Shown: positions 47,714-61,640, counted from the first letter of the stretch. The stretch is DNA of 64,000 nucleotides from Aphrophora alni (GCA_963513935.1 OY740769.1:69522984-69586983), one strand, 5' to 3'. A program made the numbers and translations. The notes: generated from the letters alone by a model not told the origin.

Positions 47714-48385
47714 CCAAATTTGTTACTAAAGGATTACCGGTTTCGACGGTCATCGTCAAATCCATATCAAAATAATGTCGTTCAGCCTGTTACGGCGTCG
47801 TCTTCTTTTATTGTCACAATTAAACACTTAGTTAAAATAGTAAAAAAAAAGAAGAGATTTAACATAAATTAGATTAATAAACACTGACTCATATGAACAC
47901 ATATACATGTCATAATTCCACGAATTGTCTGTACTTAGTTAGTTGCGTGAACCGATATAGACGTCGGTGTACAAGAGTCAAACATGTGTGCCGGGCGGTC
48001 GTTGATATCGTACTAAACGTTCTGCGTATTTTGTAAGCTATAATTATAGTTGGTTAATTAACTTGTTTTATTTCCAATAAATATTCCAAATTTGTTCCTA
48101 AATAAATAACCGTTTCGACGGCTATACAGTCGTCTTCAGATCCATATCAAAATTAAAGTTGTCAGTCTGTGTTTAGATCGTTGAGTACAATATCGACGAC
48201 CGCCCGGCATATACATGTTTGACTCTAGTGCACCATCGTCAATGACAGTTCGCGCAACTTACTAACTATAAACAATTCGACAAAAGAAGACGACGCCAAA
48301 CAGGCTGAACAATATTAATTTTGATATTGTTCTGCAGATGACGGTATAGCCCTCGAAACCTGTATACATTTAGGAACAAATTTGA
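47714..48385. mobile_element. Compound foldback element, three related arms
   Basis: Three segments of one family. Arm A (plus, 47714-48030) starts CCAAATTTGTTACTAAA, then ACCGGTTTCGACGG, CCATATCAAAAT, GGCGTCGTCTTCTTTT, GTCAAACATG and GCCGGGCGGTCG. Arm B (plus, 48086 to about 48180) restarts with CCAAATTTGTTCCTAAAT and GTTTCGACGG. Arm C (minus, about 48190-48385) is the reverse complement and carries the same landmarks, including CGACCGCCCGGC at 48197 and TAGGAACAAATTTG at the right end. B and C form a complete foldback, while A is a longer, older partial copy beside it. The family matches the element at 29909-30171. No transposase frame is present. Confidence 0.75.
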
Positions 48386-49750
48386 GTTGATTGACGGAGT
48401 TAAAACAAGGTAAATAACCTACTACAATTATTAAAATATTTCTATTTCCCTTTATAAGTTATAGCAATAGAGTTTGTTTTTAAAAATATAAAATTATTTA
48501 ATTTGTGGTCCATCCTAAAATATAAAGTATTGGTCGATCTAAAAAAAAAAGAAGAGTATGATATAATAATCGAAGTGTATTAACTTATAGACTTTCGTAA
48601 AATTGATTATATTTATGGTCTATTTATCTAGAGTAAGTTGTCATTTCATTAGGTAAACTGAATACACATATATTTTCTTCTTATTATTATTTAATGAATC
48701 GACAATAACCTATGAACTTGCATACCAATTATCATATTATCATATTTTGCAAAATGTTAGCGAAATTTTAATTTTCTCTCCTTCGTTTTACGTTACGACG
48801 TGGGCTAAGCTTTAATTGTGTTATAAACAAGTACCATTAATCAATGTTATTAATTAAAAGTGCTACATCACTAATAAAAGAGAGTTCAAGTCAGGCTTTA
48901 TATTTTAAAATAATTAAAATATTAAACAGTTTTGTATCTTAGTACGTACAGGAAACAAGATAAAACAACCTACCAAAATAATAGTACAAAAATAACTAAA
49001 CCCAATTCTTCAAGAGTATTTGACAATAACCCAAGTTAATGTTATTTTATGTCAAAAACGTGTATTAACAAATGTTCACATATACCTATTTGCAATATCT
49101 TATATAAGTCTTACTTAGTAAGTCTTACATATAGAGGAAAGGATTTTGGTGGTGAAAAATATATAAATGATATTTTAATATGTAAAATATTCCATAAGGT
49201 AATTTAAAAAATACCCCCTTGTGGCATATATCACCTTTAATTTCATTTATATTAAAAAACAATCATATTTTTTTCAATATGTGGCAAATATATGGCCAAA
49301 TAGCAAATTTTAATGAAACTAAGTAGGCTGAATTTCACCAAAAAACACTACTCAACTGTCAGCTGTAACCTACCATATGAGCAAAAGTTATTTGTCAGTC
49401 AGGCAGACGAAACACATGCTGATTAAAATATATTATTTCAAAACCACTTTTATAGACTTAATGTGCAACAATTTAGATATTTCCATGTACGGAAAATTGA
49501 CTATAATTCACACAATAATATTCCTCAGTGGATCACTTATAGTGATTACGGGTGTCCAGGGGACCCTAACTCAATCTATTCCTCTCTAATACATGCAGTT
49601 TTGTAAACAATCCCTCTCTTACATGTTTATTAGGAATTATATCTTGATCAATTATTGTAATCGTCCTACCATAGGAGTCTTTACAATAGGAATTAGATTT
49701 TTTCTATGACCTTTCCTTATTTTAACTCTAAGGCGATGATAATCGGGAGG
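48386..49750. other. Gene-free AT-rich stretch
   Basis: The 70-codon frame at 49377-49589 shows no motif or supporting signal. No other feature. Confidence 0.45.
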
Positions 49751-49752
49751 TT

Positions 49753-49782
49753 ATATATATATATATATAAAAAAAAAAAAAT
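49753..49782 (+). repeat. (TA)n-(A)n simple repeat
   Basis: Nine TA units followed by twelve A bases. Confidence 0.85.
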
Positions 49783-49904
49783 AAATAACAAATATTCAAT
49801 AACAAATATATTTTTTACAAACATGAAGTGTCTTCACATAAACACTAATACCGATATATCCAACCTTGGGATTAAACCACATGATTGCTTTACCGATATA
49901 ATTA

Positions 49905-50060
49905 TGAGAGTTTCTTGTGAAAGATAGGATTAAGGATTAGGATTTGTGTCTTAAGTGTTTAGTTTCCCCTCAAGGATTTATCAGAATCTTTCTCCACACC
50001 GCAGACGTTGCATCGCATACAGTCTGATTTTAATATTCACTGTAATATGCAAAGGTTGGT
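49905..50060 (+). repeat. Dispersed repeat R8, copy 1
   Basis: Related to 59525-59690. Shared order: ATGAGAG, GGATTAAGG, ATTTGTGT, AGTGTTTAGTT, CTCAAGGATTTAT, and ATCGCATACAGTCTG (ATCTCACACAGTCTG) followed by TAATATTCACT (TAATATCCACT). It is a non-coding repeat of unknown class. Confidence 0.6.
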
Positions 50061-52210
50061 TAACAAATATTGACTCAATTATTTACTATCTTCAAAGACA
50101 TGATTTATTGAATGTATAATCAACTTTTGAAATATTATATAACTATCCTTTACAGATCTTCTCATAATATTCCTCGATATTTTAATTAAACCCATTTAGG
50201 ACTAGATATTATAATAATTAAAAACAAATGAGTGGAGCTTATATTTGACAATTTTTAGAAATGAAAGAATCAAATTTTTAGTTTCTTGGTGATGTATGCA
50301 AAATAATATCATTAAAACATTAGGATTGTTTGTATTTGAACACACATTAAAATTAGTTATATAATGAGTTGTGAATAACTAAAAAGATTTAAATATAGTT
50401 GAAATTACAAATCGATTATATTGTTCATTTACACCTTTCAAATTTTCCTAAATGCCCTATATAAGAGTCATAGAAGAATAAATGTGTATGTTTATTTCAA
50501 TTATTATATAAGTATGTTTAATTAATGGGTTTGATGTCGATTATCTAGTACAAATATGGAAATAATATTAAGGTATAATGATCTGAGATATTATCACTGT
50601 TTACATTATTTATATATCTGCAACGAAAACATTTAGAGAAAGATTCGATTCAAACAATATCCCAGTACTTCATTTTGTACCTAATTCAAAAATATTTCTA
50701 TCCTGTAACATTTATAAAACTCGTTAAAATGTAAAAACATAATTTAATTATCATTTGTTCATTGCAATGCATTTTACTTTTATGTTTCAGGTTTTTTGGG
50801 TGTTTAATTTATATCATGTACAGCCATCAAAAAATTTACATCGTGCTTTATCATATTTTTGGTAGTGTCAATTAAATTAACCGAAAAGTACAATTTCTAC
50901 TGCGCTGAAACTAGTATATTTTTATTTTTTTAATAATATGTTATCATTTTGTTCAATATCGATATATTTCTTATTAATTGTCGAAAATAGTAGTTTATCA
51001 TCTTCAAATGATAAATTATCCGACCCTTTCTTCCAATGGTAGGAGGATATTTATCAACTGATCATAGGGATATCAGAGTCTTATTTCATTAACACTACGT
51101 TAAAAAAACAGATGAGAGAAAGAACTGGTAGGTCCATAACGAGGCGCCATGTAGGGACAACATATTTATTTCGTTTCAAGAGGTTCCACCATTTGTTTCT
51201 TTGTTCTTAACATATCATTATATATATCATAGTATATATATCACAGTCAAAAATTTAAATCATAATATAAATTTTATTTTATACTCTCGGCATTATAGAT
51301 GGAATTCAAAATATTACATTGTCAGACAATAATAAAATCAATAACAGAGCCTACCGGTAATGTTTGAAGTTTTGTCATTAAGTTGTAACGTCCTTAAGAC
51401 AACAAATAAAATCTGCTTCTTACTTATCGATAAATCAACATTCTAATTCCGATATTGCCTCCGGGTCATGCTACCGCCGTGTGCTAAGACCTGGAGGGGA
51501 ATATCATAATCCACAATCACATGATCGTTGCACTCTGTACTCTCGAACAACCGCTAGCAGGTAGTCACTTCTAAATCACATTATTAAGCAGCAGTTTTTT
51601 TTAAAAACATGAAATCTCCGAAATAACAAAAGTGCATAATGTCAGTAATTATACAGTATTCTTCTTTGTAAATTCTAAAAATATGTTACAGTTAAATAAT
51701 ACCGCTAGTTTATTCAGTGAGTTTTGTTTTCTACATGTTAATTTTCATCTCACAATGACCTTCAGGCACATGTCACGCTTCTAAGCATTTTACAACAAGT
51801 TCCAGGTATTCGAAATTAAAATTTGACCATTCTATATATAACTCTGTTAATATTTTTAAGTTTTAATTACTGATATATGTTTTGTTCAGAAATAATTTAA
51901 CTAGGATTATTTTCTTTTGATTGTTCAGTAATTTTATTAAAGGCTAATGTCTTGTAAAAAATAGAATAACCTTCTTTCATTTAAAAACAATTTACAAAAT
52001 CAAATTATAAAATCAAAGAATTAACTAGTCAAATGTTTTTCTTAATTAGAATCTTTTGTTTTAAAATTTCCTAGCAGTTGTTACAATTCTTTATCTCAAA
52101 CAAAGATCGAGATATATTAGATTCTTTATTAATATAAAAAAAAACTTATTTATAATCTTTTTTGGACATTTTGTAATTCTGATAATTTTCCTTTTCATTT
52201 TAATTAAATT
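50061..52210. other. Gene-free AT-rich stretch
   Basis: A somewhat GC-richer patch at 51440-51570 (CCTCCGGGTCATGCTACCGC and following) has no usable frame. Nothing else was recognised. Confidence 0.45.
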
Positions 52211-52215
52211 AAAAA

Positions 52216-52518
52216 TCATTTTTCATTACAAAGACTTGTCGAACAACCTGTATGAGTTTGTCTAAATCTCTTTTTAACTTGCTTTTTGCTTAGCAAAAGC
52301 TGGTCCGAGATTGCTCCGAGATTGCAATTCCAGACAGGTTCAAACTCAGTTTCAACATTTTCTAAGTGCACCAGATCATCACGTATATATGTATAAAAGG
52401 AAATATAAACTTTTTCAAAAATGACAGTTGTTGGAACTTTGGTTGTGAAATTATTCTTTAATGAAAAATAACAAATTTTGTTCAAGAAACAAAACTCTGT
52501 ATGATAATGTGTCTTCAT
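52216..52518 (-). other. 100-codon frame of unknown status
   Basis: This is the longest open frame outside the minisatellite. The protein (start MKTHYHTEFCFLNKICYFSL) has a mixed, not merely AT-driven, composition in its second half, including acidic DDLVHLENVETEFEPVWNC and a basic KKQVKKRF segment. It ends CSTSLCNEK. AATAAA-type signals follow the stop, but these are expected by chance in AT-rich DNA. No family, domain or splice partner is recognised. It could be a single exon, a remnant of a mobile element or chance. Confidence 0.2.
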
Positions 52519-54040
52519 TTCTTTTTTTTTAATCTGTAAAATAATGTGTACTAATTTAAAATCAAAATAATATTGGATGGGGCTGCATGCAAAATATTTC
52601 GGCCTTCACGACCCCAAAGGGGTTATTTTTCAAAATTAAAATCATATTGACGTCAATAGATTAAAACAAAATTAAATGTTTTTTATATATTATAAAATTG
52701 TCTTTTTTTTAAATTGAAAAGGTATGTGATCTAGCTAGTTTTAAAAATGTATCTCTATATATATAGTAGTAAACTAAGTATTTGATAATACAAAATCTTG
52801 TTAACTGTAATACACAATTTCGACCTTTTTTTATATCTAAAAATTTAAATTCTTTATATAAATTCTTTTTTAAGCTGAAATCTAAATTTTGTAATTTTCT
52901 TTTAAAAGACCAAGAAATATGAAATTGTTATAAGTATTTTTGTAAATGGTCAAATTTAATTCAAAGAATTTAAGCTAAATAAATTTTAGCACTTGTTAAT
53001 GAAATTTGTTTTCCTTTTTTTTAAACATTTTTACCAGTTGGTTCCATAATCATTAATTTTCAGTCGCCTGTTAACAAAGTGAACACAGCAACCGATGCTA
53101 TTGTTATTATACCAAACACAGAGTTAGAATGACCGTTAGAAGTTTTTATTGTTCATAATTAAAACGAACTAATGATTAAATTAATTGTATTTATGGTTCC
53201 CACCACATAAAACGATTAGTGTATTGATTATATGACGCAATAAATATATTCACATTTTGATAATATAATAAGGATTGGGGGTTCAAAAGAAGGGACACAT
53301 AGTATCTAGATAACCAAGGAAATTTTTTTAATTGTATTTTTTATGATATGTTTAAAACAAAAACATATACTCACCTACATTTGCTGTTTTGTTCTATTTA
53401 TAAATAATTCCATTTCTTTTAAAATAGGAGGAAGGTTTGGAAGACTATAATTTTTAACATGCCCATAAGTACATTAATGGTATATTGTTAATTAGCTGTA
53501 ACTCTTTTTTTTCATTTTCTAGATTCAAGAAAAAAATTATAAATGTTTTAGACATAATTATCCAAATTGTTTAGTTTTTAGATCACTCGATATTTGTAGT
53601 GCGATTTGAAATATATGCCGAAGTTAATAAAAACTTATTTGTAATTGTGAACACATTTTTATTAACATAACGAATACGGCTGGGGGATTTTTAGATGATC
53701 ATCTTATATAATCATTTACTAACAATTATTTTATTCGATATTGAGCTCCGTTATTTAAAAAATATATAATTTCTAATTTATACAACCTACTACAGTAAAT
53801 ATCTAAATTAAAATAGGCTAAATAATAAACTCAGACGCATTCATATCGGAACACAGACCATTAAAGGTACACTAGATTTTTAAACCGATTTTAAATATTC
53901 ATTTTGTAGGTTATAATTTTCGAATGAAAAGGTCGTCTAATCTATAATAGAAGTTCCCTAATAGCGGGAGTAAATACTAGAACTATACGTATAGTTATAT
54001 TTTCATTAGCTGTTAGCTATATCAGAATATATTCTGTACT
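52519..54040. other. Gene-free AT-rich stretch
   Basis: Contains a small CCCC-AAA-GGGG inverted repeat near 52613. No gene. Confidence 0.45.
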
Positions 54041-54049
54041 AAATTATAA

Positions 54050-54095
54050 GTAGCCCTTAAGTAGGTAAGTCTGTACTAGCCCTTAAGTAGGTAAA
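54050..54095 (+). repeat. Short tandem duplication, about 24-bp unit
   Basis: TAGCCCTTAAGTAGGTAA occurs at 54050 and again at 54074, separated by GTCTGTAC. An AFLII-type CTTAAG is in each. Confidence 0.8.
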
Positions 54096-54608
54096 TTCTT
54101 CTTTGGATTACATAAAGGAACAATAAACAATTTGTTTCCAAAGTACAGTAATAATAGATTTTTGTAGAGGGATCTAATATTTGAGATTCCATTTACAAAT
54201 TAGTAAATTCTTTGAGTACAATTTGTTGCTAGTAAGCTAATAAGATATTGTATTAAGATAACTAGGAACTAACTACTTCCGGCCAAAGTAGAAATTACAA
54301 AAAAATAACTTCTTTGTTTTTAGTTACAAACAAAATTCCATTGTAAATTTCATAGTTTCTCATAAATAGCATCAGTGATAACAAATGTAAATGTTAGTTC
54401 CACCAAATCAATATCCGCTCTAATTAATTATGTTATCTAGTTTAAGAGAAAAAGTATAGGAATTTTGATTTGTTATAACTCCAACAATTACGTTATAAAG
54501 TCATCATGGAATGTTCAAATAATGGAAATTAAGTAGAAACTCGATAAATTATTTAAACACAAATTTAACAACAATTAAATAAATTTCCATTTCCAGCCGC
54601 TAAAATGA

Positions 54609-54612
54609 TTGT

Positions 54613-54664
<52 letters not shown>
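54609..54664 (+). repeat. (GT)n microsatellite
   Basis: About 27 GT units with one GA interruption. Its complement explains the Thr-His run in the minus frame at 54575-54817, which is therefore not a gene. Confidence 0.95.
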
Positions 54665-54666
<2 letters not shown>

Positions 54667-54849
54667 GGGTGTATAGTATTTGTTTGCTCTTAAAGTTATG
54701 GGTGTATATAATATACAAATGATGCAAACATCTCAGCTCTAAGCGTAGAAATAGTTGAACCTCATGCAGGAAATGTTTACGAAATAAGCAAGTTAAAGAC
54801 AGTGAATTTCCGCTCACTTAGCAGCTTACCCTGACATTATTCAAGATTA

Positions 54850-55020
54850 AGTATTCTAAAGTTTAAATCGCAATGTAGAAACTTATAAAGGTACAATATG
54901 GTTGGAGCTTCACAATGAAGACGTAATGGCAAACTGTCGACTGGATTCAGCAGGATCAATACAAAGTTGATGCGGAAGGAATTTGTTTGTGTGTGTGATT
55001 ATTTGAAGATTCTTTTGATT
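54850..55020 (-). repeat. Dispersed repeat R7, copy 3
   Basis: The same segment as copies 1 and 2. The minus strand reads FRINFVLILLNPVDSLPLRL, then HCEAPTILYLYKFLHCD, without a stop across the core. The Cys, Pro and LYLYxF positions are kept. Upstream of the core the frame is lost. Confidence 0.6.
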
Positions 55021-56710
55021 CTGTGATTTAAATTACTCCTTTTTTGTTTTGTTTTTATGACACACTGTATCTCTCTGTCTTTCTAAATGTCGTAATAATC
55101 CATACATGCCGGATTTTTACTGCACTTGGTACACAATCACACACAATTTGCAACCTCTAATAAAGTTAAATACACACAGGTAAATCTATGTACTCGTAAG
55201 TGGTATATGTAGGCATAATTTTTTGTTTTGCATACTTCGAATATAATAAAACAAATCAAATTTAGCTGTCAAATGATCTGCTGGAACAACTGATATCACG
55301 ATTTTAAAACAACTTCTTTAATTTTTTTACTTATACCATTTATGAACAGCTGTGCTTATCGTTTATATCTGGAATCTAAATGAAAAAGGGACCTCAATAT
55401 TGAAATTGTAAAATTTATGTTATTTTCTTTATTTTGTACTTTAGAAGATACTGTTTTAAATATTACTTTCAAACAATCAGGAATGTATCCTCCGTACTGT
55501 ATTACAGTCAAATCTGCACAACTACACATGTTTGCAGAACCGCGACTTCAGTGCATTAAGTGTTATGTTCCATACAAAGTCGACTGTTTTGTAAATCTTG
55601 TAGCGTTCTAAGGCTATTGCAATGTACTGAATCTTTAAGATAGCCCACCGAAATTTTTTTTGGGTATACTGATCCGGCGACAAAGGTGGGAAGACTTTTT
55701 TTTCAAAATTAATAGATTGTCGGAGAACTCAAGACACAACGTTAAAGCTTTATTAGAAAGCTTTATTAGAGAACGTTGACAGGGCGCAAATCAACTTGAA
55801 GCATTGCTAAATATTGTTGTATGATTTCTGGATAAACAACAGAATTAACAGTTTATATCATTCATTATTAATTTCCCTGAAATAGCAAAATCAGGGAATT
55901 TTCCACGAACTACTCAAAACAATGATTGTAAAATTTTATCTTTAAATAAATATCCAACAACGCGACCCTCTGATTTTACGTGAAACTCATGGCGGCTTAA
56001 CAAGTACAGACGTTTAGATAAAGTAGAAGGGCAATTACGAAATCACAAAAACTCGTTTCTATAACCAATAAAAATCAGGAATATTTTTTTAAGTTTTATA
56101 GCTAACATTAAAAAGAAATACAATCCGAGGGCAATAATCAACATTGTGTTTACAATATCTCATGTATCTTACAATTAATATACATATTAACGAAAACATT
56201 GTAACGAAAACATAACTCTACTCTGTCACTGTACTGTAATATAATTTTTTACTGTCTAGTATCTTGTGCTATAATTCAAAGAGGTTTTAACATTTTCCCT
56301 AAAGATACATTTATATATACAGATATATATTTTTAATTAGCGTAATATTACTCGTAGGACAACAAACATTTAGTATAATTTACACTAGTGATCTCAGACA
56401 AGAAAGGTTATTATATATAATAATCAAAGGAATAATAAGGTGGAAAGAATATATGATACAAAATGGGGGCAAGTGATTAGGATGTTTCATTACCATCAAT
56501 TTTTCAGGAATTGTATTGCTATTTTGTAGTTTATTACACTAGGAAAGAATGAAAATAATAAAAAAAGAGTGTTATTTTATCATATAAGTGTTTTGATTTT
56601 TGTTGTTTCTTTTAATGATACAAGATGTTTAATTTCTTATGAGTATAATAAACAAAAGACTAACAATTACAACACAATAGAAATGGAACAGATAAAATAA
56701 AACTCTATCG
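55021..56710. other. Gene-free stretch
   Basis: The 64-codon frame at 55417-55611 (ends YVPYKVDCFVNLVAF) has a balanced composition but no motif. A 14-bp tandem repeat (AAGCTTTATTAGA twice) lies at 55744-55770. Confidence 0.4.
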
Positions 56711-56714
56711 CATC

Positions 56715-56890
56715 GACTAGACAGTTTTCAAAAGAGTAAACAAAGTTTGGCGCCATGGGTTAAAGGTTTCCCAGGACATTTCAAAGCAAAGATTCATTTG
56801 TTTATTTCTATCTTACTCACATCACGTCATACTTAGCTTTCTACACCACTTTATAAAATGATAATCGATCATTCTAGTAGTATCTTTAGA
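56715..56890. repeat. Dispersed repeat R5, copy 2
   Basis: Partner of 42030-42215. Contains GACTAGACAG, GGCGCCATGGGTTAAAGG, AAAGATTCATTTGT and AATCGATCAT. Its GGCGCCAT, reverse-complemented, matches the ATGGCGCC start of R4 copy 2. Confidence 0.45.
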
Positions 56891-57244
56891 CGTACAGGAA
56901 ATCATTATTTTTGATTGTTGTTATTTATGGCAAAAGAAATAAATGGATTTACACTCAAAATGTAGTAGTTAAATCAGCAATTACTTTTGAGTGAAGATAG
57001 CGAGTTCTAATTGCTTCAGTGAATATTGATCTTTGAACATTGAACATATGACCAAGAAAAATGTTTTCAATACTTTTATACACAAATAGTCGATGTGAAT
57101 GGTATGCATGTTACAGTTGCTTTGCAAAATGTGGATATTGTGTAATAATAACAATAAACACGCAACAGAGGTAAATATAAAAGAACTTTAACATCTGAAA
57201 AAGACATATTTTTAGTAGTTTTATTTCGATATTTCAGTTTTATT

Positions 57245-57345
57245 TATGGTTCTAGGCATATTAATCTTCTTGAAACCTCTTACCTCAGGCGATGCACACA
57301 GTCTGGTTCAATACTTATCAGACTTACCAATATCTCTGAAAGGTA
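57245..57345 (+). repeat. Partial R8-like repeat
   Basis: GCGATGCACACAGTCTGGTT and a following AATACT resemble the 3' part of R8 (GCGATGCATCTCACACAGTC). Upstream similarity is slight. Confidence 0.4.
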
Positions 57346-59520
57346 TACATGTCATTATTTGTATCCTTAGTAACGTTATATAGTTGTGATGGTTTCAAAC
57401 TTTAAATCACTTTAATGTATATCTTTCCAATTACACTTTAAAATATCTGAACGTTTTATGGAAACCATTATGAGAATGACAGTGAGTCAAAACTTTATAA
57501 GTGCTAGTCTGGAGTTTAGTTGTTACAAGTAATTAAGTAATCACTTCCTAAACTATTTTTAATTTACTTGATTGTATCTCAAAATGTTAAATAAACAATT
57601 TATGATTTTTATAACACACACAACTAAAATAATAATAATTAGTATGCTATATTATAGTTTTAGAAAAAAACTAATACATATTGGTTATTCTCATTTAATT
57701 TCTACTTTATAATATAACAAGTGCCATATATGCATGATTTTATACGTTGCTATAAATACAACAACATTTCAAAGACATACAACTGACCTAATTGCAATTT
57801 TCTATTATATAATTAACAAATTCATAATAAGCAATAATGATCTTAACTAATAGGCACCTTTAATTTTAAAGTAAACCTGCAACGCAAATATGTAAGATGG
57901 AGTAAAATTAATGGAACTCTTTGTATCACAGCTTCTATTTGATATTAAAAGAGTGCCACCCTGAAACTTATATCCATCCTTTTGTAACATTTCTTTACTG
58001 GACCTGTTGAAACGTACTTCCAAGAATATGAGGTTAAAGAAAATACAATGATATTTTATATCTGTTATATTTCCCTTTCTCTTTCATATATTATTTTCTT
58101 TCTCATTGGAATTTTAAATATATTTTTGGAGAGTTTTCTCTCTGGTCGTGCCAATTTAGAAAATTTCACCTTGATTTTATTTATACTTTATATAGATCAT
58201 AATGAAAAGACATTGCATGAGCAAAGATTTGACCTTATATTTTACGTTATCAATTACAGTAGTCTTTATTACGAAACTATTCCTATTTCAATATTACTTA
58301 TAATTAATTGACTAAACACAATTTTTGATGTTTTTAAATAGAGTTTTTTGTTCCATTTTTGTATAAACCAACCATAAGTTTTTATATTTCTATCATCTAT
58401 ACATTTACAGTCTATTTATAAAAATTAAAAATTATTTCCATTTTATTGAGTTATAAAAATTCTTTTTTAATACAAATTTTTACGGAAGTCTTTAATTTTT
58501 AATACCTTTTAAATAGACCAACTATTTTAGTTTGTTTACAATAACTTAACCTACTTACAAAACTTAAAATGTCTAGACAAAATCATACAGCTAAACATTT
58601 GTGGGTTATGTATATGATCACTATAAAACTTGGATTTAATATTATAATTATTAAATAAAGTATATTTTTATTTTAATAATAATTTTGAAAATGTTTCCCT
58701 ATAAAAACTCACATTTTGGTACCTTAAACTTTCTGGTCATTTAACTCCTGAGATTTTCTCTTCTGGTTGCTAAAGATGTCTTCTAGGTTTGGAATAACTA
58801 CAAATGTCTTTGATGTTGTATTTACGAGTTTATATCTTCTCGGTTATTATTCATCTCTTTCTATTCGTCCTGTTGATATCTCTTCTGGTATTCTTTATAT
58901 TTATTCTTAATGAGTAGAAACGTTTAAAGAAATTTTAAGATCTTGAAGTTCTAAGTGATACATATATTAGGAATAATTATTTTAGACATTAGATTGAATT
59001 CCGATTGCTTAACTTGCTTTGCTAACTCTATTTAAAATAGATTCATGCAGTCGGCAGCAACTTAGGATACATTTTGACGTCTTAACATTATTTAAAATTC
59101 ATCTAAATTAGTTTATTGTATTTTTTTTATCCACTTTTATAATAATTAGGCTTAATATTATTATTAACCAATTATTTAACTCTGCGTGATGTAAACGATT
59201 CATCAGTAAATCAGGGCTTAGAATCGTACTCCTAGGTATTTTCAATTTTATAAATCTTTTAGTACTGTCAGTTTCAGGAAGGGCCTTTCATCATGTAATA
59301 GGTTCAGATTTACCTAATCCTTTTTTCCGAAATTCCTTTTTCGGTTTCAAATAGCCAAGAATGAACTTTAATACAAAATTTAACATCGTTTGTTTACCTT
59401 AACTCTATATTATCACAAAACGTTCTATTAACCACGTATTGAAAAAAGTAAAAGTATTTACATGTAAGCAATGATAATGTGAATTATACATACATATGGT
59501 ATCACGTGTTTAATTTAAGG
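57346..59520. other. Gene-free AT-rich stretch
   Basis: The 87-codon frame at 58048-58311 is dominated by Ile, Phe, Leu, Ser and Tyr and is judged to be chance. No repeat partner was seen. Confidence 0.45.
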
Positions 59521-59524
59521 ATTC

Positions 59525-59690
59525 AATCATGAGAGATACAAACCTGGATTAAGGTATTTGTGTTTCCAGTGTTTAGTTCTCGCTCAAGGATTTATGAGCT
59601 ACAGATAATCCCTCTATACCTTATCCTAGCGATGCATCTCACACAGTCTGGTGTAATATCCACTACAAACTGTATCAGGTCACGTAACCA
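59525..59690 (+). repeat. Dispersed repeat R8, copy 2
   Basis: Partner of 49905-50060, with CATGAGAG, GGATTAAGG, AGTGTTTAGTTCTCGCTCAA, GGATTTATGAG, CACACAGTCTGGTGTAATAT and CCACTAC. The copies differ by small indels throughout. Confidence 0.6.
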
Positions 59691-61640
59691 AAACACGTGA
59701 TGTGTTGAAGGTGATAGTTTGGAATCAGCTTTTCCAAACGATTAAATCAGTATCGTTTACAGATTTTCTTTTTACACAATTTTAACTTCCTTCCCGTATT
59801 ATTTAATCATCTTTGAAACACCACATTAAACAGATCAATAATTAATTATCAATATGACTGATGTATACCTGAAAGTTTTCGAAAGAAAGTACTAGTTTGA
59901 TTGTCAAAATTTATAAACATTTAAATAATTTAGTTTCAAATCCAAGCTTTAAAATTCAGACAAATGAATTTTTACCAGAATATACTATAAAATCTCAAAT
60001 TTGATATGATTACAATTGAAATTGTACATATAGGAGTGTCCCTCGGTCACTGTAAACTCAACCATTATAGGCAAACCAAAATAAGGGGTAAGTAGGGATA
60101 CTCTGTTTGTACTATGATTATTACAAGGTTACCAGGAGACATTATATACCTAATTGGTATTTTAAATTCCGACTTAATAATATAAATACGAAATGTATAT
60201 GGAAAAAATATCTGAAATATTTAGCAACGTTTAAATCAAAAGAAAACCAGTATTAAATACAAGAAATTGATTATCGTAATTATGATTAACTTACCCCATC
60301 ACAATAAGCAATACAAATAGATTCACTAAATGTAAATAAGAGAATGTTTTGTAGCAAATGTTTAAGTTGTATTGGTATTACTAAGACTGGTGTTCCTGTG
60401 GGATAAATTTGTTAACTATAGTTATACGGGTTTTCTAATCCTCGTAATTGTGTATATCACTACTTTACTGACAGCGCTTATGCCTTAACATACCTCTTTG
60501 ATGTAGGCTATGTGTAATGTATTTCGTGTCAATGTTTCGGCTATATCGAGATTCTACATGAGTCTCTACTTGCTACACTCGTGTTGGTGACAGCTCTGCT
60601 GGATCTCGTAACTAAAAGAATATCACATCTTCTTGGGAAGTCAAGGATTGAAATTATATTTTTGGCTAATAAATTCGGATTATAAATTATTATGAAAATC
60701 GATCTAAGAGTTTGGGTTATACAAACGACACATCCCGGACGAAAGGGTATCCTCCAGTTGTTAAATGTATTTCGTCTTAGATAAGTCTTTCGTGTTTTAC
60801 ATAGCTTTAGTTATCGTCTACAAACCTTTTAAGCAGGACGTAATACGTAAGCTAGACTCTGCTATAACATCGTCACGTCAACAAATTTTAACCAAATTAA
60901 TTTGCATTCTATTACTGTCAGCCTATCGAATATTCTGAGTAATTTGTAAGCAATAAAAAATGACTTCATAATATTGTTTACTGTATGTAACTTATGTATT
61001 AAATGTCTTACGGTAATTAATGTGTCTGACAGTTTCAGATTTTGATATTTTCAGTTATTAACAGCATTCTCGTTTTTTTCCTTGCGAAAAGGAACTAATT
61101 TACTGAAACAAATAAAAAAAAGGACAAGTTAACCGAAGTTTTTCAAAGAGTCATCGTTCTTACTTTAAATGTATATTTCAGCATTTTTTTATTTATCTAA
61201 CGAAAACAAATAAGAACCTCTCCTACCCAACCTAGCCTACATCATTACAAGCGAACAGCAACGAGAGTACGTATCGAGACGTTAGACCTACTATGAGTAT
61301 AACATATAATGAAATCAAGTTATAAGTGTTTATGTAACTGTTATTTACCTGGTGTGTGTGTATTATAATTTGTAGTATATGATAATGAATAAAGTCCAAC
61401 ATAACTTGATAAGGGGCTGAATATCCTTAACGGCCTTACTAAAGAGAAAAAATAATATTGACTATTGTCACCGTAAGTTATTTTAATGTAAATAAAATTA
61501 CGCTTAAACCAGTCCCTTTTTCTAACCCCTACCTCGACATTTATGACTGTCCTTATTTTCCAACTCAATTGTACTTCAAAAATTGTGGAGCATTTTAAAC
61601 TTCGGTTATGCAAGAAGCAGTAGCTTTTCAAGAGTTGAAT
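59691..61640. other. Gene-free stretch
   Basis: A minus frame of 96 codons (61341-61631) ends close to the next repeat cluster and shows no motif. A GC-raised patch at 60470-60640 has no supported frame. Confidence 0.4.

Noticed and set aside
54575..54817. Minus frame with a long Thr-His run
   Set aside because: The run is the translation of the GT microsatellite at 54609-54664.
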